From Clostridia bacterium (GTDB lineage Bacteria > Bacillota > Clostridia > Oscillospirales > Acutalibacteraceae), in NCBI GenBank assembly GCA_017387165.1, contig JAFOFS010000086.1, forward strand, positions 1-8,984: DNA of 8,984 nt. The letters run 5' to 3'. Shown here one piece after another: positions 1-5,971 of the stretch (its first letter is position 1; every line of letters begins with the position of its first letter). Below the pieces are notes generated by a model. That model was not told where the DNA came from. It worked only from the letters and a program-made list of their open reading frames with translations, and made no database searches. The position numbers and the translations under genes were made by a program.

Positions 1-85
1 ATTTTACTTTTGGGAAGAGAGGCAATGGTTCGTTTAAAAGTTATTGCTCTTTAATTTTATTGTGCAACAGACTTCAACTGTTTTT
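1..85. other. AT-rich intergenic stretch without a supported gene
   Basis: This stretch is much richer in A and T than the coding DNA to its right. Plus-strand frame 1 is open from the window edge to a TAA at 52-54. Seventeen open codons are expected often by chance, so this cannot be called the end of a gene. A weak inverted repeat, AACAG (66-70) with CTGTT (78-82) followed by T residues to 85, could be a poor terminator for a plus-strand transcript entering from the left. No convincing promoter was seen on either strand. Confidence 0.4.
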
Positions 86-213
86 AATGATATATCGCTG
101 ACGCAATATGATATAATATCCGTTCCTTCATATGCCGCAGGCATATATCATCGCTCGCAGAGCGATATCATATCGAAGATATATCACCCGTTCCGACAGG
201 AACGGATATCATT
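86..213 (-). repeat. Cassette of tandem short hairpins with terminal inverted repeats (MITE-like or structured RNA)
   Basis: The ends AATGATAT (86-93) and ATATCATT (206-213) are exact inverted repeats. Inside lie five hairpins. H0 is at 92-109 (7 bp, perfect only if one G-U pair of the minus-strand RNA is counted). H1 is at 130-146 (7 bp, loop GCA), H2 at 150-166 (7 bp, loop GCA), H3 at 170-182 (5 bp, loop GAA) and H4 at 188-205 (7 bp, loop GACA). H1, H2 and H3 are each followed by the spacer ATC, and successive hairpins start 20, 20 and 18 bases apart. In addition, 116-126 is perfectly complementary to 199-209 over 11 bp and would enclose H1-H3 as a branched fold. The cassette follows the tRNA-Leu terminator in the direction of transcription. 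It resembles palindromic intergenic repeats I recall from gut Clostridia, but I cannot name the family. Strand is uncertain; minus is given because of the G-U pair in H0 and the direction of the neighbouring tRNA. Confidence 0.7.
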
Positions 214-215
214 GT

Positions 216-252
216 AAAAAAACGCACCTTTGCCGGTAGACAAAGGTGCGTT
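216..252 (-). terminator. Intrinsic terminator of tRNA-Leu
   Basis: On the minus strand a perfect 12-bp stem (252-241 with 232-221, AACGCACCTTTG paired with its complement) closes an 8-base loop and runs straight into a T tract (222-216). It starts 6 bases after the CCA end of tRNA-Leu, as expected for termination of a monocistronic tRNA transcript. The other strand also has a T-rich tail (251-259, interrupted by G), so some two-way activity is possible. Confidence 0.9.
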
Positions 253-258
253 GTTTGT

Positions 259-345
259 TGGTGCCGCTGACCGGGGTCGAACCGGTACGATGTTTCCACC
301 GAGGGATTTTAAGTCCCTTGTGTCTGCCTATTCCACCACAGCGGC
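259..345 (-). tRNA. tRNA-Leu (anticodon UAA)
   Basis: The minus strand folds as a complete class II tRNA of 87 bases including the encoded CCA (261-259). The acceptor stem GCCGCTG (345-339) pairs fully with 269-263, and the discriminator base is A. The D arm contains AATAGGCAG. The anticodon stem AGGGA/TCCCT holds the loop CTTAAAA, with anticodon TAA at 311-309, which reads UUA leucine codons. The long variable arm CGGTG-GAAA-CATCG (5 bp with one G-U) is typical of tRNA-Leu. The T arm is ACCGG-TTCGACC-CCGGT. No mismatch or intron was seen. The gene has its own promoter and terminator and follows the last operon gene by 44 bases. Confidence 0.98.
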
Positions 346-357
346 GGGTCGCACTTT

Positions 358-386
358 ATCATACGCCAAACGGCGCGAAAAGTCAA
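358..386 (-). promoter_or_regulatory. Promoter of tRNA-Leu, sigma-A type
   Basis: On the minus strand, -35 TTGACT (386-381) and -10 TATGAT (363-358) each match consensus at 5 of 6 positions and are separated by exactly 17 bases. The expected start near 351 leaves a leader of about 6 bases before the mature tRNA 5' end at 345, to be removed by RNase P. The -35 begins 4 bases after the stop of the preceding membrane protein gene, so the tRNA can be transcribed independently of that operon. Confidence 0.85.
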
Positions 387-389
387 GGG

Positions 390-1211
390 TTATCTTCTGC
401 CGCGGAGGAAAAGATGTTCGTGGGTGTACGCCAAAATACGGCCGCGGATGCTCACCAAACCGAGCGTACAGGCAAGCAAGCGCCACAGCAGCTGGCTGCC
501 GAGCATCTGCGCCATCGCCTTGAGAAAGAGCGGCAGGGTGACGGCGATCTGATTGACCTCAAAATACTGCATCAGCAGCTCATAGCTGCCGCCGAGGAAA
601 AATTCGGCCGCCGTAAAGCCGAGAGTCGCTACCAGCGTGCAGACGACCACCGACGTCATGGCAAAGCGCGTGGAGTGCGCTCCCCACAAAAACGCGTAGC
701 CGTAAAACGCGGCGACACTCACCGCCGCAGCAAGATACCACATATTCCAGCCGGCCAGCCATTGCATCAAAAACCACGGCAGTGCACCGACCAGCGCGCC
801 AAGCAATGCGCCGACGAAACCGCGCAGATACGCGGCGAACGGCTCGCGGCTGCTCTCCAGCTTGTCGGTAAACGACTCGGATGCCAGCTCCACGCCGCGA
901 TCGGCGGCAGTGGTAATCACGTCCTGCAACGCTTCGGCAGGAATGCCGTTCATCGGAAAATGCAGCTCGATACCGTTGTCGGTCGCCGACACGGTCAGGG
1001 TCGCAAAAGCAGGATTGGCGGTCAGCAGACTCTGCAGCTTAACCGCTTTTTTATCGGTCATCCGCACCGCCAGCTTGACGGTATCAGCGGTGGGCAACGC
1101 GCGAAACGCCACTCCCGACGCCGTCAAACCGTCCAGTGTGCCTGCCGCTTCGTTCACTTTCCAGCCGTAGGCACGGCAATCGGCATACAGGCGTTCAAAG
1201 GACACGGTCAT
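390..1211 (-). CDS. Multi-pass membrane protein of unknown function
   Basis: This encodes a 273-residue protein that I do not assign to a named family. Residues 1-125 look soluble. Then come hydrophobic stretches at about 129-151 (glycine/alanine-rich, GFVGALLGALVGALPWFL), 156-177, 182-206 and possibly 237-255, giving three or four membrane segments, with a basic C-terminus (LRGRR). The glycine-rich first segment recalls uncharacterised membrane proteins common in Ruminococcaceae. The ATG at 1211 overlaps the stop of the upstream gene as ATGA and has GGGGAGGA immediately before it; the spacing is short, which fits translational coupling. An in-frame ATG at 1271 would add 20 arginine-rich residues read from inside the upstream gene and is less likely. 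The gene is last in the operon, with no terminator before the tRNA promoter. Coding is well supported; function is unknown. Confidence 0.85.
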   Translation of the reverse strand: MTVSFERLYADCRAYGWKVNEAAGTLDGLTASGVAFRALPTADTVKLAVRMTDKKAVKLQSLLTANPAFATLTVSATDNGIELHFPMNGIPAEALQDVITTAADRGVELASESFTDKLESSREPFAAYLRGFVGALLGALVGALPWFLMQWLAGWNMWYLAAAVSVAAFYGYAFLWGAHSTRFAMTSVVVCTLVATLGFTAAEFFLGGSYELLMQYFEVNQIAVTLPLFLKAMAQMLGSQLLWRLLACTLGLVSIRGRILAYTHEHLFLRGRR

Positions 1212-1783
1212 TCCTCCCCGTCCACGAATTCGTCCGCGTTGTCGCGGATGTAGTCGATCATTTTCCGGCAAACCGCCTCGACCTCACGCGCTTCGATATA
1301 ATCGGCGTGACACTCGGCGCGGCTTTCCTCCGTCTCCGCGACCAGCGCCGCGCGGATGGCGGCCGCTGCCTGCGGCGCGTTCAGGCGATCCAAACCGTCT
1401 GCCGCCAGCTCCGCCAACGGACCGCAGGCGGAGGCAAACATGGTTTCGAAATCGCTGGCATCCAGCTCACGGTCTACCAGCCACGCCGCCGTCACGGCGC
1501 AGCGACCGGGCGTTTGCAGCGGCAATTCCCGGTACAAATCGGGGCGACGGGCGTCCATCTTGGCAAACACGTTTGCGACCACCGCCTCCGCCAGTTCCTC
1601 GTCGGGAATCTCCGCCAGCAAATCCGCCGTCAGCACGGCATACTGCTTTTGCAGACGATCCGAACGGCGGTCGCTTTCCGACTTGCCGTAGCGGTTAAAC
1701 AGATACAGCGCGATAAACACCAGCGCCAGCACGCCGATGGTGATCAGATTGCGGTCAAAGATGTTCAAAGCCAACAATTGCAT
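1208..1783 (-). CDS. Single-pass membrane protein of unknown function
   Basis: This encodes a 191-residue protein with one hydrophobic segment at about residues 11-30 (ITIGVLALVFIALYLF). A basic patch follows (NRYGKSESDRRSDR), then an acidic, alanine-rich, probably helical domain to the C-terminus (DEFVDGEE). Under the positive-inside rule the large domain should face the cytoplasm. No catalytic motif was recognised. ATG at 1783 is preferred over TTG at 1789 because AAGGA at 1797-1793 lies 9 bases from the ATG but only 3 from the TTG. The gene starts 2 bases after the rsmI stop and overlaps the next gene by 4 bases (ATGA), so it probably works with, or at least is made together with, that membrane protein. 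Confidence 0.85.
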   Translation of the reverse strand: MQLLALNIFDRNLITIGVLALVFIALYLFNRYGKSESDRRSDRLQKQYAVLTADLLAEIPDEELAEAVVANVFAKMDARRPDLYRELPLQTPGRCAVTAAWLVDRELDASDFETMFASACGPLAELAADGLDRLNAPQAAAAIRAALVAETEESRAECHADYIEAREVEAVCRKMIDYIRDNADEFVDGEE

Positions 1784-1785
1784 AG

Positions 1786-2622
1786 TCAATCGTCCTTTCC
1801 GACCAACGCTTTATAAATTTCGCCCTTGCGACAACCGCTTTCCATCGCGGCGCGCTTGGCGGCATCGGCGGCACGCATCCCCTCGTCCATATACGAACGG
1901 GCAGCCTCCACCGCCGTTTCCAACGAGATCACCTGCGGCGCTTGTTCCGAAGCACCGCCGACCACCAGCACGAATTCGCCCTTGGGGGGAGTTTCTTGGA
2001 AATGCGCCACCGCACCGCCGAGGGTGGTGGGCAGAATTTCCTCGTGCAGCTTGGTCAGCTCACGCACCACCGTGACGGGGCGTTGCTCACCGAAGGTGGC
2101 GGCCAGATCCTCCAGCGTACGGAGCAGCTTGTGCGGCGCTTCATAGAAGATCATGGTGCGGCGTTCGCCCCGCAGCGAGTCGAGATGCTCCCGACGGTCA
2201 CGGGTGGTCACGCTCAAAAAGCCCTCAAAGGTAAAGCGGCCGCTCGGGAGTCCCGAAACCGCGATGGCGGTTGCCATCGCCGTGGCGGCAGGCACCACCC
2301 CGACCGCGATGCCGCGGCGGTGGCACTCGTTTACCAAATCCTCCCCCGGATCGGAAATGGCCGGCATACCGGCATCCGACACCAGCACCACCTGTTCCCC
2401 TGCCTCCAGACGCTGCAGCAGCGGCTCGGCGCGGAGCTGTTTGTTGTGCTCAAAATAACTCACCAGCGGTTTTTTGATGCCGAAGTGATTGAGCAATTTC
2501 AGCGTGACGCGGGTGTCCTCCGCCGCGATGACGTCGGCGTTCTGCAATGCCTCGATCGCACGGGGCGAAAAATCCGACAGGTTGCCGATGGGCGTACCCA
2601 CCAGCGTCAAACGGCCGCTCAT
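1786..2622 (-). CDS. rsmI: 16S rRNA (cytidine-1402-2'-O)-methyltransferase
   Basis: RsmI uses S-adenosylmethionine to methylate the 2'-O of C1402 in the decoding centre of 16S rRNA. The 278 residues cover the usual family length. Visible motifs are TPIGNL (10-15), AEDTR (34-38), SYFEHN (55-60), VSDAGMPAISDPG (81-93), SGLPSGRF..EGFL (123-136), FYEAPHK (159-165), RELTKLHEE (187-195) and KGEFVLV (214-220). One oddity: the loop that normally reads PG followed by small residues reads PAATA (111-115), so the conserved glycine is alanine. The ATG overlaps the prmA stop as ATGA and has no separate Shine-Dalgarno site, which points to coupled translation. The pairing with prmA groups two translation-apparatus methyltransferases in one operon. 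Confidence 0.96.
   Translation of the reverse strand: MSGRLTLVGTPIGNLSDFSPRAIEALQNADVIAAEDTRVTLKLLNHFGIKKPLVSYFEHNKQLRAEPLLQRLEAGEQVVLVSDAGMPAISDPGEDLVNECHRRGIAVGVVPAATAMATAIAVSGLPSGRFTFEGFLSVTTRDRREHLDSLRGERRTMIFYEAPHKLLRTLEDLAATFGEQRPVTVVRELTKLHEEILPTTLGGAVAHFQETPPKGEFVLVVGGASEQAPQVISLETAVEAARSYMDEGMRAADAAKRAAMESGCRKGEIYKALVGKDD
1793..1797 (-). promoter_or_regulatory. Shine-Dalgarno site deciding an ATG over a TTG start
   Basis: AAGGA on the minus strand lies inside the 3' end of rsmI, 9 bases before the ATG at 1783. The competing TTG at 1789 would have only 3 bases of spacing. This supports the shorter 191-residue product. Confidence 0.6.
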
Positions 2623-3542
2623 CGTTTACACACCAGACAGAGCCAGCCACCCGACTCCATCCGCTCCGTCACGGTCAAGCCGCAAGCATCCAGCGCCGTC
2701 AGCACGTCCTGCTCGCGGGTGTCGATGATGCCGGACACGAGATACACGCCGTCCTCCGCCATAAAACGGGAGGCGTCCTTGGACAGCAAAATGATGGCGT
2801 CCGCCACGATGTTCGCGACCACCACCGAATAGCGACCGGTCACCGCGGTGGCAAGGTCGCCCTGAATCATGGTGTAGCGCGGCGGAGCAAAGCCGTTGAG
2901 TGCGCCGTTTTCCACCGCCGTACGCACCGCCAACGGGTCGATATCCACACCGAAGGCGGTCTGTGCGCCGAGCAGCAACGCCGCAATGGACAAAATACCG
3001 CTGCCGCAGCCGACGTCCAGTACGGTCGCGTCGGGCGTGACGTACCGCTCCAGCGTTTCCAGTACCAAACGGGTGGTGTCGTGACCGCCGGTGCCGAACG
3101 CCATACCGGGATCGATGGACAGCACGGCGCGTCCGTCCGTTTCGGTTGCCGGCTCCCAGGTCGGACTGATGATCAGCTTGCCCCCGACCGGCAACGGCTT
3201 AAAGTATTTTTTCCAGTTGTTCGCCCAATCGTCCTCACGCACCGTGTTGCTGCCCAACTCGTGAGCGATACCCTCGGCGGTCAGCCGTTCGCTCAAGAAC
3301 GCCAGCGCCTCGGCAGGGGAGTTTTCGGGGCTGATATACAGGTGGATGATCGCCTTGGTGCGGTCGCGGGCAAGCAGGTCCTCGTCGATGAGGTCGATGT
3401 GGGCAATCTCCCACGCCTCCTCCTCAAGATTGCTGTAATCCTCGATGTACACGCCGTACGGCACCACCATATTCGCAATGTCGGTCGCCACGTCCGCCTT
3501 CTCGGTCGGGACGGTGACGGTCAATTCGGTCCAGTCTTCCAA
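2619..3542 (-). CDS. prmA: Ribosomal protein L11 methyltransferase
   Basis: PrmA trimethylates lysines and the N-terminus of ribosomal protein L11 using S-adenosylmethionine. The 307 residues match the family length: an N-terminal L11-binding domain (about 1-100), the linker motif DDWANNWKKYFKP (104-116), DPGMAFGTGGHDTT (144-157), the AdoMet-binding VLDVGCGSGILS (174-185), acidic VDID (199-202) and VVANIVAD (241-248). The start is TTG at 3542; the product then begins at the point where family members begin (WTELTVTVP), and no ATG is available nearby. GGGGG lies 7 bases upstream of it. The gene starts 4 bases after the mutase stop and overlaps rsmI by 4 bases. Confidence 0.96.
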   Translation of the reverse strand: MEDWTELTVTVPTEKADVATDIANMVVPYGVYIEDYSNLEEEAWEIAHIDLIDEDLLARDRTKAIIHLYISPENSPAEALAFLSERLTAEGIAHELGSNTVREDDWANNWKKYFKPLPVGGKLIISPTWEPATETDGRAVLSIDPGMAFGTGGHDTTRLVLETLERYVTPDATVLDVGCGSGILSIAALLLGAQTAFGVDIDPLAVRTAVENGALNGFAPPRYTMIQGDLATAVTGRYSVVVANIVADAIILLSKDASRFMAEDGVYLVSGIIDTREQDVLTALDACGLTVTERMESGGWLCLVCKR

Positions 3543-3546
3543 AAAA

Positions 3547-5040
3547 TTACCCCCGTTTCAGTGCCGTCTGCTTTTCGATAAACGGCAACAGTTGTTTCAT
3601 GATGACGGCGCAGCCGCCCTCCCGATTGCTTTCCACGTTCAGCGGCATTACCGGATCGTGCACGCTGAGGCGCAGCAGCGCCCAGCCGTCCCCCTCGTGC
3701 GGTGGGAAGGCAATACGCACGCCCTCGCAGCTGTCGTCCGCCACCGCCCAGCCCTGCGCGGCGGCATACGCCTCCAGCTCGTCCAGCACGCGCAGACCGT
3801 ACGCCTGAAATTGCGGTTCGGTGATGGCGTACCGCATCTCCTGCGCTTCGGCAGGCTCGGACAGCGACGCGATCAGCGCTTCGGGCGGAAAGCCCTGCGC
3901 CAGCTTGATAATAATGCGTGTCATCAGATACGCGCCGTCGTCCAGGAAGTAGTTGTCCTGCAGGGCAGCGTGACCGGAGGTTTCGATCGCCAACGGCGCA
4001 TCCTTTCCCTCGGCGCACAGACGCTGCGCCTCGTTGATCACGTTGCGGTAGCCGCGCTTAAAGCGGCGGTGATGACCGCCGAGCGTCTGCTCGATAAAGG
4101 TCTTCAGACCGTCCGAGGTGATGGAATCGGTCACCACCCAGGCATCCTCGTGTCCCTCCAGCGCGATGGTGGCCGCCAGCGCCACCAGGCGGTTGCGGTT
4201 GATCTCCTTGCCGTCTGCTCCGACACAGCCGGCGCGGTCCACGTCGGTATCGAAAATAACGCCAAGATGCGCGTTTGCCGCCAGCGTTGCCTCGCAAATG
4301 CTGGCCATTGCCGCGGCGTTTTCGGGGTTGGGGATGTGATGGGGGAAACGCCCGTCCGGCTCCAGATACCGGCTGCCGCTGACGTCCGCGCCGAGCGGCG
4401 CCAGCACGTCGGTGGCGTAGAAGCCGCCGGCGCCGTTTCCGGCGTCCACCGCAATGCGGTAGCCGGCCAGCGGATGCTCGTAGTCGGCGGCGTTGACCTC
4501 CTGCTTGATGAGGTCGCGCAGGCGGGCACAATAGGTGGACATATAGTCCACCTGCTCCACCGTGCCGACGGTCGAAGCGGTCGGGAGATCCCCCTCGCAC
4601 AGGGTCAGCAGCGCCGCAATATCCGACCCCTCCAGACCGCCGCTCGGGAGGAAGAATTTGAGTCCGTTGCGGTGGTAGGGATGGTGGCTGGCGGTGATCT
4701 GAACGGCACCGTCAACCCCCAGATCAACGGTGGTCATAAACATCGCCGGAGTGGAAGCCATTCCGCAGTTTTTCACCGACACGCCGCAGGCGGTCAGACC
4801 GCGAATCACGTCCTCCGCCAAACGCGGACCGGACAGGCGGCTGTCCCGTCCGAGCGCCACCGTCAGCGTATCGGCAGGACGTCCCGTTTTATCGGACAAC
4901 CAGCACGCAAAGGCGCGTGCCATCTGCTCGACCGCCGCCGGGGTGAGATCCACCGGCTCGCCGCGATCGTTTTCCAACGCCACACCGCGGATGTCGCTGC
5001 CGCTCTTAAAGCGTTTCCAATCCATTCCCATCACTCCCAT
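3547..5040 (-). CDS. Phosphoglucomutase/phosphomannomutase family protein (alpha-D-phosphohexomutase)
   Basis: This 497-residue enzyme should interconvert hexose 1- and 6-phosphates in the cytosol. Motifs are SDIRGVA (15-21), GRDSR (64-68), the phosphoserine loop TASHHP (116-121, Ser118), the metal-binding DTDVDR (264-269) and the sugar-binding ETSGH (353-357). The C-terminal phosphate loop lacks the classical R-x-S-G-T-E; the matching place reads MPLNVESNREGG (465-476), as I recall for a clostridial subfamily, so substrate preference is uncertain. ATG at 5040 has AGAGGA 7 bases upstream. In-frame ATGs at 5031 and 5025 are alternatives, and the one at 5025 has GGGAG 8 bases upstream. A longer reading up to 5187 would run through the neighbouring terminator and is rejected. 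This is the first gene of the five-gene operon. Confidence 0.93.
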   Translation of the reverse strand: MGVMGMDWKRFKSGSDIRGVALENDRGEPVDLTPAAVEQMARAFACWLSDKTGRPADTLTVALGRDSRLSGPRLAEDVIRGLTACGVSVKNCGMASTPAMFMTTVDLGVDGAVQITASHHPYHRNGLKFFLPSGGLEGSDIAALLTLCEGDLPTASTVGTVEQVDYMSTYCARLRDLIKQEVNAADYEHPLAGYRIAVDAGNGAGGFYATDVLAPLGADVSGSRYLEPDGRFPHHIPNPENAAAMASICEATLAANAHLGVIFDTDVDRAGCVGADGKEINRNRLVALAATIALEGHEDAWVVTDSITSDGLKTFIEQTLGGHHRRFKRGYRNVINEAQRLCAEGKDAPLAIETSGHAALQDNYFLDDGAYLMTRIIIKLAQGFPPEALIASLSEPAEAQEMRYAITEPQFQAYGLRVLDELEAYAAAQGWAVADDSCEGVRIAFPPHEGDGWALLRLSVHDPVMPLNVESNREGGCAVIMKQLLPFIEKQTALKRG

Positions 5041-5055
5041 GGTTTGTTCCTCTAT

Positions 5056-5084
5056 AAGATACCATATTTTGCACGCCGTTGCAA
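5056..5084 (-). promoter_or_regulatory. Candidate promoter of the mutase-prmA-rsmI operon
   Basis: On the minus strand, TTGCAA (5084-5079) and TATCTT (5061-5056) are separated by 17 bases, and TGG just before the -10 gives an extended -10. Each hexamer matches consensus at 4 of 6 positions. The predicted start (about 5049) falls inside the AGAGGA site used by ATG 5040. Either the promoter is wrong, or the true start codon is the later ATG at 5025, which has its own GGGAG. Confidence 0.35.
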
Positions 5085-5113
5085 GAAAAAATCCCGCCGT
5101 CGGCGGGATTTTT
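5083..5113 (-). terminator. Intrinsic terminator after the ABC transporter
   Basis: An 11-bp stem pairs 5113-5103 with 5097-5087 (AAAAATCCCGC with its complement) around a 5-base loop and is followed by a T-rich tract reaching 5083 on the minus strand. It begins 6 bases after the transporter stop at 5120 and cleanly separates that unit from the mutase operon. Confidence 0.88.
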
Positions 5114-5119
5114 CTTTTC

Positions 5120-5971
5120 TTATTCGGTACGCAGGGCGACAACGGGATCTTTCTTCGCCGCCAACCGCGACGGGATAATACCCGCAATCAGGGTCAGCAC
5201 CATGCTGATGACCACCAGAATGATCGCCGCCTGCCACGGCACCACCGCGCTGAGGGTCGGAATGCCGGTCAGCGCCCGTACGATCAGATTGATCGGGATA
5301 CACAGTAGCATCGATGCCGCAATACCCATCACGCCGGCGCCGAGACCGACGATCAGCGTTTCGGCATTGAACACACGGGAGATATCCCGCTTGGATGCGC
5401 CGATGGCGCGGAGAATACCGATCTCCTTGGTGCGCTCCAGCACCGAGATGTAGGTGATGATACCGATCATAATGGAGGACACCACCAGCGAAATGGAAAC
5501 GAACGCCACCAGCACGTACGAGATCGCGTTGATGATGGTGGTGACCGACGACATCAGCATCGCCATATAGTCGGTGTAGCTGATGCGGTCGTCCTCGTTT
5601 TCCTGCTGCTCGTTGTAATCGGCGATCATTGCGGTGATCGCGTCCTTATCCTCAAAGATGTTGGCGTACAGATTGATGGATGCCGGAGAATCGGTGTCCA
5701 CATAGCCCAGCGCCTGCAGGTTGTCTTTATAGGTGGTGGTGGAGAACAGCTCGCTCTTCTTTTCCTCATACAGCCACTTGATGCGCGCCTCGTCGAGGCT
5801 CGGCATCGCCGCATCCAACAGCGCCGCCTGCTGCTCGGCAGGGACGCTTGCCAGCTGCGCTTGCACCTGCGCGGCAACCTGCATACGGACGCCCTCCGCC
5901 AACACCTCGGCGGTATACGCTTCCAGCTCCTCCGAGGACAGCTCGGAGAAGTAACCGAGTGCCTCGTCCAT
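5120..5971 (-). CDS. ABC transporter FtsX-type permease, C-terminal part of a frameshifted gene
   Basis: Read from ATG 5971 this gives 283 residues, but it is best seen as the 3' part of the gene that starts at 8097. Residues 1-137 complete the extracellular domain. Membrane segments follow at about 141-175, 203-228 and 246-268. The FtsX/MacB hallmark VLERTKEIGILRAIGASKRDI (starting at 177) and the C-terminal KKDPVVALRTE are intact. The frame is closed upstream of the ATG by TAG at 5977-5975, and no good ribosome site precedes it (AGGA lies 12 bases away), so independent translation is unlikely. Joined to residues 1-708 of the upstream part it would give about 990 residues with a normal domain order. 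The function would be completing the permease of an exporter or mechanotransducing ABC protein. Confidence 0.8.
   Translation of the reverse strand: MDEALGYFSELSSEELEAYTAEVLAEGVRMQVAAQVQAQLASVPAEQQAALLDAAMPSLDEARIKWLYEEKKSELFSTTTYKDNLQALGYVDTDSPASINLYANIFEDKDAITAMIADYNEQQENEDDRISYTDYMAMLMSSVTTIINAISYVLVAFVSISLVVSSIMIGIITYISVLERTKEIGILRAIGASKRDISRVFNAETLIVGLGAGVMGIAASMLLCIPINLIVRALTGIPTLSAVVPWQAAIILVVISMVLTLIAGIIPSRLAAKKDPVVALRTE

Noticed and set aside
1..54. C-terminus of a plus-strand gene ending at TAA 52-54
   Set aside because: Only 17 open codons with no recognisable motif; chance is a sufficient explanation.
130..205. CRISPR array
   Set aside because: The repeating units are hairpins of different sequence with 3-5 base spacers, not identical repeats with unique spacers.
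364..377. CGCC-GTTT-GGCG hairpin between the last operon gene and tRNA-Leu as a terminator
   Set aside because: Only 4 bp, no T tract, and it lies in the spacer of the tRNA promoter.
1212..1271. Upstream ATG at 1271 for the multi-pass membrane protein
   Set aside because: It would add 20 arginine-rich residues overlapping the preceding gene; the ATGA overlap at 1211 with GGAGGA is a better start.
5041..5187. N-terminal extension of the hexose mutase to 5187
   Set aside because: It runs through the transporter terminator and stop, and the added residues do not resemble the family.
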